Shown here: positions 46,469-60,073 of the stretch, piece after piece
Layout of the letters: each line of letters starts with the position of its first letter
Numbering within the stretch: position 1 is the stretch's first letter
From: Istiophorus platypterus
Taxonomy: Eukaryota > Chordata > Actinopteri > Istiophoriformes > Istiophoridae
DNA: 64,000 nucleotides
Assembly: GCA_016859345.1 (NCBI GenBank)
Contig: JADGDC010000110.1
Span: 1 to 64,000 of the forward strand
Reading direction: 5' to 3'
The notes under the pieces: generated by a model
Told to the model about the DNA's origin: nothing
The model's database searches: none
Seen by the model: only the letters and a program-made list of their open reading frames with translations
Program-made: the position numbers and the translations under genes

Positions 46469-47674
46469 GGCATAACACTCAGTCACTCAAGCTTCAGATC
46501 AAGTTGAAGGAGTCTAGATGTTCAATACTGTGACAGACAACACGTGTATTAGTGCTACTAGATCTGTGTAGACCTGAAACGGGGGTAGCTGGAGGAGAAC
46601 TGGGCTAATTCAGGATTGTCTGAAGCTAATCTGAAGTCTGAATCTTAACATCTATTTCAGCCACGGATACTGTCTCTTCATCTATCAATCATTTATGGCC
46701 ATGACTGGTACAGTTTTTCTAATTTTGGACTGTATTTACTGTTGGTTTGCTGCTCATATGAAGTGGATGTTGGCTGAGAAGAAAAATAGAAATGCGATCA
46801 CAAGTTTAGTGGAGAAACTGTGTCAGCGGAAACACGTTGGTCCTGACAATAAGTGGGTTTCAAGCAGGGATTGTCACAGCTACAGAAAAATGACTACAGT
46901 GTTAGATGACCACAGACTTCTTCATCAACCAGCAGATTTTTTTCTTATGAGGTAGACAAAGCTCATCAACTGGTCCGATTGATGAGCCCAGTGGTTTTTA
47001 GGTGCAATGTCTGGATTTCATTCATCCTCTGAATAGGTTTTAGATTTCATGTAAAGATTTTGCTTTAAGGTGACGTTTTCATGCTGTCAAGTTTAATCGA
47101 AAAAATGCAAAAATCTATGGGTTACAATCTGCATATACATTTCTAAATATTGCTTCACTTTGACACAATTGTCTATATAGTCTGCAGAAAAATAGAGATG
47201 AATGTCACTACTCAGCTTGAGTATGAAATACACAGTAAGTTTTACCATAACAGAACAGATGACACTCTTCGCTTCGAGACCACAAATTTCAATTTGGTTA
47301 AATATTCAAATTTTAGTTCAATCAAAACACTATACCACAGTAAACAAGGATGAATGTGGATATTGATTTGGAGAGAGGGTGGAATTTATTTGTGAGGATA
47401 TATGTAGAGGTGCGTGAAGGAAACACGAGAGACTGTTTGGATCAGGATGGTCCTGATGTTGAATTTGAATAACGTCCTAAAAGAAAACTAGCCCTCGACA
47501 TTATTTTGCAGAAAACTTCTCCATATACTTTATTTCCTGCAAAAACCATGACCATCAAACTCAGATATTCCTTTCGGTGATAGCTAACCATGCTTTAAAT
47601 TCCTCTTATCTCTAAAAGAAAAAGAACAAAAAACAAAAACAACAACAATGAAAAAAACAACTGAATAGAACATT
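46469..47674. other. Upstream region of C10
   Basis: Fourth copy of the upstream block. The frame at 46695-46955 corresponds to 522-860 but differs in length and end, which argues against a coding role. A-rich tract at 47620-47660. Confidence 0.5.
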
Positions 47675-47822
47675 GAATTTGCATATAAACCTTCCGTGAT
47701 TCTGAAATGACATCACAGTTCTAGACAGACTCTAGAAGGCCTTTGATATAAATTCCAGTAGAATCCAGAGCTAGTAAGGGACGCACTGACCCTGGTGACA
47801 GACACTACTCAGTTTTGGTTCG
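47675..47822 (+). promoter_or_regulatory. Putative promoter of C10
   Basis: Octamer and adjacent TATAAA at about 47677-47689, TGACATCA at about 47708-47715, TATAAA at 47747-47752, ATG at 47823. Confidence 0.45.
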
Positions 47823-50800
47823 ATGATCGACCCGTCACTGTTTAGTAGTTATTTGACTCGGATGCTCATTGATGATCAGAAGATGTCAAACACCAACCTG
47901 CATAAGGAAATGAGGGACTTCAGTGCTTACGCTGATGTAAGTAACCAACTCCGTCAAGCTCCTACTGTTCATAGGAAAAGGTTTTATTTCAGTGTCATGT
48001 GTATAAATATACCTAACCCTTATGGCCTCATATCATCTGGCAAGTTAATGGCAGAAACACAAAGTCCAGAAGCTCAGAATAGCCAATAGAATGATTTTTT
48101 CAGACTTTCAAGTCTAAAACAAGGTTTTTATACTCAGATAAAATAAGAAATTAGGAAATTATAAAGCTTTGTATAGCACCATATTTTACAACCTGGTGTT
48201 TGATTTTGTGCTTTATGTACACAAGATAGTTTTTATCATGTTTAAACCAGGAGACGTGTGTTCATATGCAAAGACGATGTCAGAATCCGTAGTTTTCTCT
48301 GGGCCCCTACTGAATATGACTGGCGACCACATGTACAGCGACATGTCATCGTTCGGTCACTGGCTGTCGAGGGGGTGTCCAGTAAACCATATTGGCTTTA
48401 GAGACAAGTGGCGGACTTTCAGGGGAAGACCTGGTCTGATTAAGTCAGATGGCTACATCCCACTATAGATGGAGCAGCTCTCGTTTCCAGAAATCTGAGC
48501 TAGTTTATCTGAAAACCAAAACCACGACAACTCAAGAGTTGAGAGCAGGAAGCAGAGTTGTAGTCTTACACACTACTGAAATACAACAAAATATGAGACT
48601 TAAATGTGGATTCTTTAACATTAGATCACTCCCATTTTGATGTATTTTTTCTTACCGAGACCTGGTTGTCTCATGATGAATCTGTTAGCTTAAACGAATC
48701 CACTCCCCCAGTCATATTAATACTCATATTCCCAGAGGCACTGGCCGAGGAGGTGGAGTTGCAGCCATTTTCAACTCAAGCCTGTTAATCAACCCTAAAC
48801 CTAAAATCAGCCATGACTCTTTCACAGACAATGACCAGTAGTCTGGTCCGTATATTACTTTAGTATACAGTGTACCATTCACACAGACATGTCGTGTGTA
48901 GTGTATATATGCATGTTAAAATATAGTAAAGTATGGCTAAGTAATACAGTTTATAATTTTTATGGAGTAGAATAACCCATAATTTACTGTGTCATTATAA
49001 CCAACTGACTCGATCAACTTAACAATCAACAAATCATCTATTTTTCACAGACACCTAAAAGCCACACTATATCGGTGGCTCCACCAACCAGTCCAGTATA
49101 CTGGACGCAGAAAACTGAAAGGGCTCAGGCGCTGCGTTAATTCAACACACGAGAGGCTGTGCGCTTCACAGCAAAAGCGGCGCCAAGGGCCATTCTGGAG
49201 GCTGAATCTCTCCATGAAACGCTGCAACCTAACCTCACCTCAGCCCCAGCTTCTCCAAGACAGAGCCCTGAATCCTCTGTGAGACAACGGCGGATCAGGC
49301 CTGTCTTAAACAGACTTCGCCGAGCCAGGAGGAGAACATCTGCAGCTGGATGTCGGGTCCAACCAGATGTTGGATGAAGAGGACCGCTTTTTTGAGAAGA
49401 AGCTGCATCTAGGTGGGCAAATGGCCATACTTGCCTGTAAGTTGGCTAAGGTGACAGGCAAGGACACAAGCCCAAGCCCAAGCCCACCCTCCTCCAGAGG
49501 TACCCTCAGCAGCGTGGACACACACACTCCACGTGAGCTGAGGGCCATTCCGTTGTTAGGAAGCCCCGATGGGTCACGCTTCACCCTACTCCTCCCCTGA
49601 AACATCCACCGGAGAAATCTCAAATCCCGGTGAGAGTCCGTGGCCCTGCTCTGCCACCCTTCACCCCTGCTCCTCCGCCTAAAGAGGAAACCAGGAGAAC
49701 ATCTCGGGTCCTGAGGAAACGCAGTGAAGCAGGTAAGTTCATGCCGTTGCATGAAGATGACTTCCTTTACTGGATTTCTACCAAGAAACGTTTGACATAG
49801 GGAAAAACTTGAAGATTTGATTAAAGGAAAAAGTTGGATATTTGAATAACATTGATTTTTTTTTTCTGTAAATCTGAACAGACAATAAGATAGCTGATGG
49901 ATGTGCAGTCCAGTCTGCTAAAATCAAGAGGAGGCGTTTGTGGCAAGTCAGGAACACTTCCAGCTTGACCACCACCCATCTCCTCAACCTCCCAGAAGAA
50001 CGACCCTTGTCGTAAAACCTCCCTCAACAGCTGCCCCGACTAACAGAAAGGGACCCCGACGTGGGACAAACCTCCGCCCTCCGAAGCCTGACAGCGGAGC
50101 GGGTAAGCGTGACCTTCAGCCTTCGGTCAACGCTTCAGCGGGCGTGTCCCTTTTCTTCGGGCAGCTCAACTCAGAAAACTGGTAAGTCACCCACACAACA
50201 GACAAATACAGACAGATTTAAACAGCATAACCAGCGAGGACACAGCTGTCGATTCTTCCCCAAGCAGCGCTTAACACAATTCATCCCGTTTTCTCATCAA
50301 ACTATAGGGAGAAGAAAATAGATGGACTACGGTCTATTCAAGCTCTGGCGAGACAGGATCCAGAGCAACTGCAGACCAGACTGCATGAAGTCTGCCTGGT
50401 CGTCACGGAAGAGGTACGATAGACATATTTCTCTTTGTCTAAGTGTTTGTCTTTGCTTTGCGTGCAGTTTTCAGTTTTCTTTGTTTTACGTGTATCTAAA
50501 CTGTGAATAGAGAAATATTGAACCATGTTCTCATTTACTGTCTAGGTGAAAAACCTGCGTTCCGCTGTGGCCTGCGCTGCAATGGAAACCATAGCAGCGC
50601 TCCATGTGCACCTTGGGAAGGCCATGGACCCTGAGGCAGAGACGACCGGCGCCCTGCTGCTGAAGTTGGCGCAGGCGACCAGCTCCTTCATTCACGAGCA
50701 GGTCGATCTTGCCCTGGATGCGCTGGTGGAGAACTGCAGCCCGGGAGGGTTGTGGCGTTCTGCTCAACACCGGATTGAGGTATGAGGAGGAATCTGATTA

Positions 50801-51318
50801 GAATTTCAAAGAAAGTGGAGTAGCAGCAGCTTTTAAAGGACATTATATAAAAACATAGTGGCAGCATTTGTCTGACTCTTAGATTCCCCTGTCTTTTCTC
50901 TTCTTTAGCCACCGTTGTGCTGCAGTGAGGGGGAGCACAGCCAAGCACCTCCACCAGCTGGCAGACATCATTGGAGATGAGCGAATCTTCAGCACAGGGA
51001 AGATCTTTGCGGAGCGTTTCCTTACTGCTGTCAGTAAGATGTCGCTGGATGCCGCACCAGAAGTCAGGTTGGTAACCAAGTCCTGCATGATCGTATCCTG
51101 TGAAAAATGCTGTGCATAGTCAGAATCTCATAACCTTGTACGTATTGTGCTTAAAGAATAAGTAGCTAAATGAGAAATGTATTTCTTCACAGGCACCACG
51201 GACAAAAGATGCTCCAGGGCCTCGCCCGCCAGAAGGAGTTCACTGTCTGTCAAACACCCTTATCCCAGTGAAAGACAGGCGTCCGCTGGAAAAGATTTTG
51301 AGGAACCTAATGTACTAG
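47823..51318 (+). pseudogene. C10: TOG-domain gene copy with promoter and exon 1, fused to C11
   Basis: Exons: 47823-47936, 49051-49732, 49882-50181, 50308-50413, 50546-50779, 50909-51067, 51193-51318. Exon 1 is open. Exon 2 has several small losses (ATATCGGTGG, CAGGCGCTG, TGTCGGGTC) and a changed stretch near 49170. Exon 3 lost one G (AAGAGGAGGCG). Exon 4 is open. Exon 5 is 5 bases short. Exon 6 is intact. Exon 7 lost one C (CTGTCTGTC) and carries the fused-type marks CGCCAGAAGG and ATGTACTAG. Intron 1 shares rare bases with C1 (TATAGTAAAGTATGGCTAAG), so the two are sister copies. Confidence 0.7.
48253..48842 (+). mobile_element. L2-like LINE fragment in intron 1 of C10
   Basis: Same intronic form (GGATTC, post-RSLPF deletion) and near-identical to 2094-2680. 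Confidence 0.7.
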
Positions 51319-51345
51319 AGTGATTTTCTTAGAGACAACGGCGGA
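51319..51345 (+). other. Fusion junction C10/C11
   Basis: GATTTTCTTAGAGACAACGG: base for base the same join as C1/C2 at 5176-5195. Confidence 0.8.
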
Positions 51346-53359
51346 TCAGGCCTGTCTTATACGGACTTCCTTCAAGCCAGGAGGAGAACATCTGCAGCTG
51401 GATGTCCGGGTCCAACCAGATGTTGGATGAAGAGGACGCTTTTTGAGAAGAAGCTGCATCTAGGTGGGCAAATGGCCATACTTGCATGTAAGTTGGCTAA
51501 GGTGATCGGCAAGGACACAAGCCCAAGCCCAAGCCCACCCTCCTCCAGAGGTACCCTCAGCAGCGTGGACACACACACTCCACGTGAGCTGAGGGCCATT
51601 CCGTTTTAGGAAGCCCGATGGGTCACGCTTCACCCATACTCCTCCCCTGAAACATCCACCGGAGGAAATCTCAAATCGGTGAGAGTCCGTGGCCCTGCTC
51701 TGCCACCCTTCACCCTGCTCCTCCGCCTAAAGAGAAACCAGGAGAACATCTCGGGTCCTGAGAAGCGCAGTGAAGCAGGTAAGTTCAGGTTGCATGAAGA
51801 TGACTTCCTTTACTGGATTTCTACCAGAAACGTTTGACATAAGGAAAAACTTGAAGATTTGATTAAAGGAAAAAGTTGGATATTTGAATAACATTGATTT
51901 TTTTTGCTGTAAATCTGAACAGACAATAAGATAGCTGATGGATGCACAGTCCAGTCTGCTAAAATCAAGAAGAGGCGTTTGTGGCAAGTCAGAAACACTT
52001 CCAGCTTGACCACCACCCATCTCCTCAACCTCCCAGAAGAACGACCCTTGTCGTAAAACCTCCCTCAACAGCTGCCCGACTGACAGAAAGGGACCCGGCG
52101 TGGGACAAACCTCCGCCCTCGAAGCCTGACAGCGGAGCGGGTAAGCGTGACCTTCAGCCTTCGGTCAACGCTTCAGCGGGCGTGTCCCTTTTCTTCGGGC
52201 AGCTCAACTCAGAAAACTGGTAAGTCACCCACACAACAGACAAATACAGACAGATTTAAACAGCATAACCAGCGAGGACACAGCCGTCGATTCTTCCCCA
52301 CGAAGCAGCGCTTAACACAATTCATTCTGTTTTCTAATCAAACTATAGGGAGAAGAAAATAGATGGACTACGGTCTATTCAAGCTCTGGCGAGACAGGAT
52401 CCAGAGCAACTGCAGACCAGACTGCATGAAGTCTGCCTGGTAAATCACGGAAGAAGATGCGATAGACATATTTCTCTTTGTCTAAGTGTTTGTCTTTGCT
52501 TTGCGTGCAGTTTTCAGTTTTCTTTGTTTTACGTGTATCCAAACTGTGAATGGAGAAATATTGAACCATGTTCTCATTTACCGTCTAGGTGAAAAACCTG
52601 CGTTCCGCTGTGGCCTGCGCTGCAATGGAAACCATAGCAGCGCTCCATGTCACCTTGGGAAGGCCATGGACCCTGAGGCAGAGAGCGACGGCCGCGCCCT
52701 GCTGCTGAAGTTGGCGCGAGCGACCAGCTCCTTCATTCACGAGCAGGTCGATCTTGCCCTGGATCGCTGGTGGAGAACTGCAGCCGGGAGGGTTGTGGCG
52801 TTCTGCTCAACACCGGATTGAGGTATGAGAGGAGGAATCTGATTAGAATTTCAAAGAAAGTGGAGTAGCAGCAGCTTTTAAAAGTACATTTTATAAAAAC
52901 ATAGTGGCAGCATTTGTCTGACTCCTAGCTTTCCTGTCTTTTCTCTTCTTTAGCCACCGTTGTGCTGCAGTGAGGAGCACAGCCAAGCACCTCCACCAGC
53001 TGGCAGACATCATTGGAGACGGCGAATCTTCAGCACAGGGAAGATCTTTGCGGAGCGTTTCCTTACTGCTGTCAGTAAGATGTTGCTGGATGCCGCATCA
53101 GAAGTAAGGTTGGTAACCAAGTCCTGCATGATCGTATCCTGTGAAAAATGCTGTGCGTAGTCAGAATCTCATAACCTTCTACGTATTGTGCTTAAAGAAT
53201 AAGTAGCTAAATGAGAAATGTACTTCTTCACAGGCACCACGGACAAAAGATGCTCAGGGCCTCGCCCAGCAGAAGGAGTTCACAGTCCTGTCAAACACCC
53301 TTATCCCAGTGAAAGACAGGCGTCCGCTGGAAAAGATTTTGAGGAACTTAATGCACTAG
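51332..53359 (+). pseudogene. C11: 5'-truncated TOG-domain gene copy
   Basis: Exons: partial exon 2 about 51332-51778, then 51923-52219, 52349-52456, 52589-52822, 52954-53108, 53234-53359. It is the counterpart of C2 but with more losses. Exon 2: GAGGACGCTTTTTG, CCGTTTTAGG, AATCGGTG. Exon 3 is 4 bases short. Exon 4 ends AAGAAGATGCGATAG with no recognisable GT donor. Exon 5 is 5 short, exon 6 is 4 short, exon 7 is 1 short (GATGCTCAGGG). Polyadenylation signal at 53736-53741. Confidence 0.7.
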
Positions 53360-53508
53360 AGGGATTTTCTTGGAGTGTTCCTGTTTCCTCCAATTGTCCA
53401 GTGAAATGTGGCGGAGGTTACCTAGAGCCTCTAAATTGTAATTATATTTATGTATATGCGTTTGTAAACGGCTGTGATTGACTGTAAACCAATGTCTGCC
53501 TTGTAAAT

Positions 53509-53552
53509 GACTGGCGATCTGTCCAGGGTGTATACTGGACATGTCGCCAGTC
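53509..53552 (+). other. 3' UTR hairpin of C11
   Basis: All four arms are intact, as at 7375-7418. Confidence 0.55.
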
Positions 53553-53735
53553 TATTATCGTATCTCATGGCCCTTGCAGTCACCAGCTGTCAACCCAATT
53601 TCTGTGTACACTTTCTCCTTTAAATATAATAACAATAATCGAAACACTGTCTGTGTACGCTGTTCTTAATATTCACATAATTGTGTTCTGTTGCATCTCG
53701 GCCTTTACCAAAGTGCCATTTTAGCAGTGTTTTGC

Positions 53736-53741
53736 AATAAA
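53736..53741 (+). promoter_or_regulatory. Polyadenylation signal of C11
   Basis: AATAAA in the conserved TTTTGC context, 376 bases past the expected stop. Confidence 0.6.
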
Positions 53742-54092
53742 ACTTTGCAACTCAATCAACTGTGTCAGCAGTCCGTCCAGTCAACATCATGACTACAGGA
53801 TTTTCTGACTGCTTTAGCCAGTGGCTGATAACAGGTTCTAACTCTAAAAGAGGGACTTAAGCCTTATTTCAGTGTAGGAGAAACATAATAAACAACAAGA
53901 TCAACTACAAAGGTTCTAGAGGCTCTTCTCTTTCCAAAAATGTCAGGAATTTCACATATTAAAGAGGAAAAGATTTAATGTAGCCGCAAGGAGACACAAG
54001 CCAGTGTCTTATTGTGCGGTCCCAAGCCCGGATAAATACAGAGGTTGTGTCAGGAAGGGCATCCGACGTAAATCTTTTGCCAAATCAAACAT

Positions 54093-55233
54093 AATGTCTA
54101 TCTGATATGGCTGTTGCTAAATTTAATGAAGTGATTCCATCACTGCTAAATTCAATGCCAGATCAAAACATAACAGAGAACTCGTATGCTAACTTTAGCC
54201 TGTCCCAAATTGATCAGCTTGTTGATAGCGCTTCAGGCTCAATTAGAACAACACTTGACTCTATTGCCCCTCTAAAATAAACAAAATTTAAAAAAAAGGA
54301 GGTTAGGTCCATGTTTTAACTCCCAAACCTGTACATTGAAACAAACAATATGAAAACTTGAAAGAATCTACTAAACTGGAACAGTCCCGCTCAGCCTGGC
54401 ATGACAGTGTTAAAACTTACAAGACGGCCCTCAGCATTGCAGGAGCAGCCTATCACAGCCGTAAAACCCGATAAATACTTAGACATTTTCTCTCCTGTCA
54501 AGCTTCGCCAACTAATTTCAATGATCTCTTCATCAAAACCATCAGCCTCTCTCTTAGACCCCGTCCCAACCAGGCTGCTTAAGGAAGTTTTACTCTTATT
54601 TAGCACTTCTCTATCATACATAATAAATCTGTGCTTATATGTCTGTGCTTGGCCTGCAACACCTCAGAAACACATCATCTAATGACATATTTACTCTAGA
54701 TGGCATTGCTCTGGCCTCTGGCACCAATGCTAGGAATCTTGGAGTTGTCTTCGTTTGGGACGTGCCCTTCAACTCCCACATAAAACAAACTTCAAGGACT
54801 GCCTCTTTTCACCCATGAAAAATCGCAAAAATCAGGCACATCCTTTCTCAAAATGACGCAGAAAAACTATTACATGCTTTTGTTTTACTTCTAGGCTTGA
54901 TTATGGCAACTCTCTATTATCAGGCTTTCCCAATAAACCATTGTATGGTCTCTAGCTGATTCAGGATGTTGCTGCAAGAGTATTGACAAGAAGCAGAAAA
55001 AGAAATCATATCTCTCCTGTGTTAGCTTCTCTGCATTGGCTCCCTGTGAAATCCAAAATGCAATTTAAAATTGTTTGTGTCTCCACATTGTTTTCTTGCT
55101 GTAGAGTATATGCACTTGAAACAGTTGGGAGTCCTTTTGTTTGTAATACTTTCACCACGTTCTCTGTATTCATAGGTCAAATTACTGTACTTTCAGTTTT
55201 TTCTCCGTAATTCCTGACTTTATTCAGGCACTG
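54093..55233 (+). mobile_element. L2-like LINE, reverse transcriptase half (spacer B)
   Basis: Third spacer B copy, nearly identical to 7959-9095, with the same short-type to full-type change near its start (GCTAAATTTAATGAAG then CCAGATC). Confidence 0.7.
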
Positions 55234-56447
55234 GGCATAACACTCAGTCACTCAAGCTTCAGATCAAGTTGATGGAGTCTAGATGTTCAATACTGTGACA
55301 GACAACACGTGTATTAGTGTTACTAGATCTGTGTAGACCTGAAACGGGGGTAGCTGGAGGAGAACTGGGCTAATTCAGGATTGTCTGAAGCTAATCTGAA
55401 GTCTGAATCTTAACATCTATTTCAGCCACAGATACTGTCTCTTCATCTATCAATCATTTATGGCCATGACTGATACTGTTTTTCTAATTTTGGACTGTAT
55501 TTACTGTTGGTTTGCTGCTCATATGAAGTGGATGTTGGCTAAGAATAAAAATAGAAATGTGATCAGTAGTTTAGTGGAGAAACTGTCAATGGCACCATGT
55601 TGGTTCTGAGATTAAGTGGGTTTCAAGCAGGGATTGTCACAGCTGCAGAAAAATGACTACAGCGTTAGATGACCACAGACTTCCTCATCAACCAGCAGAT
55701 TTTTTTCTTATGAGGTAGACAAAGCTCATCAACTGGTCCGATTGATGAGCCCAGTGGTTTTTAGGTGCAATGTCTGGATTTCATTCAACCTCTGAATAGG
55801 TTTTCAATTTCATGCAAAGATTTTGCTTTAAGTTGACATTTTCATGCTGTCAAGTTTAATCTAAAAAATGCAAAAATCTATTGGTTACAATTTGCATATA
55901 CATTTCTAAATATTGCTTCACTTTGACACAACTGTTTATATAATCTGCAGAGAAAGAGAGATGAATGTCAGTACTCAGCTTGAGTATGAAATACACAGTA
56001 CGTTTTACCATAACAGAACAGATGACACTCTTCGGTTTCTTCTCTGAGACCACAAATTTCAATTTGGTCAAATATTCAAATTTTAGTTCAATCAAAACAT
56101 TAAACCACAGTAAACACGGATGAATGTGCATAATAATTTGGAGAGAGGGTGGGAATTTATTTGTGAGGATATATGTACAGGTCAGCGTGAAGGAAACAAA
56201 AGAGACTGTTTGGATCAGGATGGTCCTGATGTTGAATTTGAATAACGTCCTAAAAGAAAACTAGCCCTCGACATTATTTTGCAGAAAACTTCTCCATATA
56301 CTTTATTTCCTGCAAAAACCATGAACATCAAACTCAGATATTCCTTTCGGTGATAGTTAACCATGCTTTAAATTCCTCTTATCTCTAAAAAGAAAACAAA
56401 AAAACAAAAAACAACAACAATGAAAAAAAACAACTGAATAGAACATT
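55234..56447. other. Upstream region of C12
   Basis: Fifth copy of the upstream block, close to 9096-10309. No gene is seen. Confidence 0.5.
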
Positions 56448-56595
56448 GAATTTGCATATAAACCTTCCGTGATTCTGAAATGACATCACAGTTCTAGACA
56501 GACTCTAGAAGCCTTTGATATAAATTCCAGTAGAATCCAGAGCTAGTAAAGGGACGCACTGACCCTGGTGACAGACACTACTCAGTTTTGGTTCG
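56448..56595 (+). promoter_or_regulatory. Putative promoter of C12
   Basis: Octamer/TATAAA pair near 56450-56463, TGACATCA near 56480-56488, TATAAA at 56519-56524, ATG at 56596. Confidence 0.45.
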
Positions 56596-59500
56596 ATGAT
56601 CGACCGTCACTGTTTAGTAGTTATTTGACTCGGATGCTCATTGATGATCAGAAGATGTCAAACACCAACCTGCATAAGGGAATGAGGACTTCAGTGCTTA
56701 CGCTGATGTAAGTAACCAACTCCGTCAAGCTCCTACTGTTCATAGGAAAAGGTTTTATTTCAGTGTCATGTGTATAAATATATACCTAACCCTTATGGCC
56801 TCATATCATCTGGCAAGTTAATGGCAGAAACACAAAGTCCAGAAGCTCAGAATAGCCAATAGAATTTTTCAGACTTTCAAGTCTAAAACAAGTTTTTATA
56901 CTCAGATAAAATAAGAAATTAGGAAAGTATAAAGCTTTGTATAGCACCATATTTTACAACCTGGTGTTTGCTTTTGTGCTTTATGTACACAAGATAGTTT
57001 TTATCATGTTTTAAGCAGTAGACGTGTGTTCATATGCAAAGACGATGTCGGAATCTGTAGTTTTCTCTGGGCCCCTACTGAATATGACCGGCGACATGTA
57101 CAGCGACATGTCATCGTTCCGTCGCTGGCTGTCGAGGGGGTGTCCAGTAAACCATATTGGCTTTAGAGACAAGTGGCGGACTTTCAGGGGAAGACCTGGT
57201 CTGATTAAGTCAGATGGCTACATCCCACTTGAGATGGAGCAGCTCTCGTTTCCAGAAATCTGAGCTAGTTTATCTGAAAACCAAAACCATGACAACTCAA
57301 GAGTTGAGAGCAGGAATCAGAGTTGTAGTCTTACACACTACTGAAATACAACAAAATATGAGACTTAAATGTGGATTCTTTAACATTAGATCACTCCCAT
57401 TTTGATGTATTTTTTCTTACCGAGACCTGGTTGTCTCATGATGAATCTGTTAGCTTAAACGAATCCACTCCCCCAGTCATATTAATACTCATATTCCCAG
57501 AGGCACTGGCCGAGGAGGTGGAGTTGCAGCCATTTTCAACTCAAGCCTCTTAATCAACCCTAAACCTAAAATCAGCCATGACTCTTTCACAGACAATGAC
57601 CAGTAGTCTGATCCGTATATTACTTTAGTATACAGTATACCGTTCACACAGACATGTCGTGTGTAGTGTATGTATGCATGTTAAAATATAGTATAGTATG
57701 GCCAAGTAATACAGTATATAATTTTTATGGAGTAGAATAACCCATAATTTACTGTGTCATTATAACCAACTGACTCGATAAACTTAACAATTAAAAAATT
57801 GTCTATTTTTCTGAACACCTAAAAGCCACACTATATCGGTGGCTCCATTAACCAGTCCAGTATACTGGACGCAGAGAAACTGAAAGGGCTCAGGCGCTGC
57901 GTTAATTCAACACGCAGAGAGGCTGTGCGCTTCACAGCAAGCAGCGCAAAGGGCCATTCTGGAGGCTGAATCTCTCCATGAAACGCTGCAACCTAACCTC
58001 ACCTCAGCCCCAGCTTCTCCAAGACAGAGCCCTGAATCCTCTGTGAGACAACAGCGGATCAGGCCTGTCTTATCTGGACTTCCTTCAAGCCAGGAGGAGA
58101 ACATCTGCAGCTGGATGTCCGGGTCCAACCAGATGTTGGATGAAGAGGACCGCTTTTTGAAGAAGCTGCATCTAGGTGGGCAAATGGCCATACTTGCCTG
58201 TAAGTTGGCTAAGGTGACAGGCAAGGACACAAGCCGAGCCCAAGCCCACCCTCCTCCAGAGGTAGCAGCGTGGACACACACACTCCACGTGAGCTGAGGG
58301 CCATTCCGTTTTAGGAAGCCCCGATGGAGTCACGCTTCTCCTCCCCTGAAACATCCACCGGAGAAATCTCAAATCCGGTGAGAGTCCGTGGCCCTGCTCT
58401 GCCACCCTTCACCCCTGCTCCTCCGCCTAAAGAGAAACCAGGAGAACATCTCGGGTCCTGAGGAAACGCGGTGAAGCAGGTAAGTTCATGCCGTTGCATG
58501 AAGATGACTTCCTTTACTGGATTTCTACCAGGAAACGTTTGACATAGGGAAAAACTTGAAGATTTGATGAAAGGAAAAAGTTGGATATTTGAATAACATT
58601 GATTTTTTTTTTGCTGTAAATCTGAACAGACAATAAGATAGCTGATGGATGCGCAGTCCAGTCTGCTAAAATCAAGAGGGAGGCGTTTGTGGCAAGTCAG
58701 GAACACTTCCAGCTTGACCACCACCCATCTCCTCAACCTCCCAGAAGAACGACCCTTGTCGTAAAACCTCCCTCAACAGCTGCCCCGACCAACAGAAAGG
58801 GACCCCGACGTGGGACAAACCTCCGCCCTCCGAAGCCTGACAGCGGAGCGGGTAAGCGTGACCTTCAGCTTTCGGTCAACGCTTCAGCGGGCGTGTCCCT
58901 TTTCTTCGGGCAGCTCAACTCAGAAAACTGGTAAGTCACCCACACAACAGACAAATACAGACAGATTTAAACAGCATAACCAGCGAGGACACAGCCGTCG
59001 ATTCTTCCCCAAGCAGCGCTTAACACAATTCATCCCGTTTTCTAATCAAACTATAGGGAGAAGAAAATAGATGGACTACGGTCTATTCAAGCTCTGGCGA
59101 GACAGGATCCAGAGCAACTGCAGACCAGACTGCATGAAGTCTGCCTGGTCGTCACGGAAGAGGTACGATAGACATATTTCTCTTTGTCTAAGTGTTTGTC
59201 TTTGCTTTGCGTGCAGTTTTCAGTTTTCTTTGTTTTACGTGTATCCAAACTGTGAATGGAGAAATATTGAACCATGTACTCATTTACCGTCTAGGTGAAA
59301 AACCTGCGTTCCGCTGTGGCCTGCGCTGCAATGGAAACCATAGCAGCGCTCCATGTGCACCTTGGGAAGGCCATGGACCCTGAGGCAGAGGCGACGGCGC
59401 GCCCTGCTGCTGAAGTTGGCGCAGACGACCAGCTCCTTCATTCACGAGCAGGTCGATCTTGCCCTGGATGCGCTGGTGGAGAACTGCAGCCCCGGGAGGG

Positions 59501-60073
59501 TTGTGAGCGTTCTGCTCAACACCGGATTGAGGTATGAGGAGGGAATCTGATCAGAATTTCAAAGAAAGTGGAGTAGCAGCATCTTTTAAAGGACATTATA
59601 TAAAAACATAATGGCAGCATTTGTCTGACTCCTAGCTTTCCCTGTCTTTTCTCTTCTTTAGCCACCGTTGTGCTGCAGTGAGGGGGAGCACAGCCAAGCA
59701 CCTCCACCAGCTGGCAGACATCATTGGAGATGAGCGAATCTTCAGCACAGGGAAGATCTTTGCGGAGCGTTTCCTTACTGCTGTCAGTAAGATGTCGCTG
59801 GATGCCGCACCAGAAGTCAGGTTGGTAACCAAGTCCTGCATGATCATATCCTGTGAAAAATGCTGTTCGTGGTCAGAATCTAAGTAAACTTCCACGTATT
59901 GTGCTTAAAGAATAAGTAGCTAAATGAGAAATGTACTTCTTCACAGGCACCACGGACAAAAGATGCTCCAGGGCCTCGCCCAGCAGAAGGAGTTCACCGT
60001 CCTGTCAAACACCCTTATCCCAGTGAAAGACAGGCGTCCGCTGGAAAAGATTTTGAGGAACTTAATGCACTAG
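56596..60073 (+). pseudogene. C12: TOG-domain gene copy with shifted exon 1 and lost exon 2 acceptor
   Basis: Exons: 56596-56707, about 57815-58479, 58630-58930, 59057-59162, 59295-59531, 59662-59820, 59947-60073. Exon 1 lost one C (GACCGTC) and one G (ATGAGGACT), so its frame stops early. The exon 2 acceptor TTTCACAG|ACACC reads TTTCTGA|ACACC, with no AG. Exon 2 also has many small losses. Exons 3, 4, 6 and 7 are full length and open (one Pro-to-Leu in exon 3). Exon 5 is 2 short. Polyadenylation signal at 60454-60459. Intron 1 shares GGAATCAGAG with C3. Confidence 0.7.
57024..57612 (+). mobile_element. L2-like LINE fragment in intron 1 of C12
   Basis: Intronic form with GGATTC and the post-RSLPF deletion, close to 10888-11478. 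Confidence 0.7.

Noticed and set aside
1663..60073. CRISPR-like or satellite array
   Set aside because: The repeat unit is a multi-kilobase spliced gene with spacers that are themselves LINE-derived. There are no short regular repeats with unique spacers.
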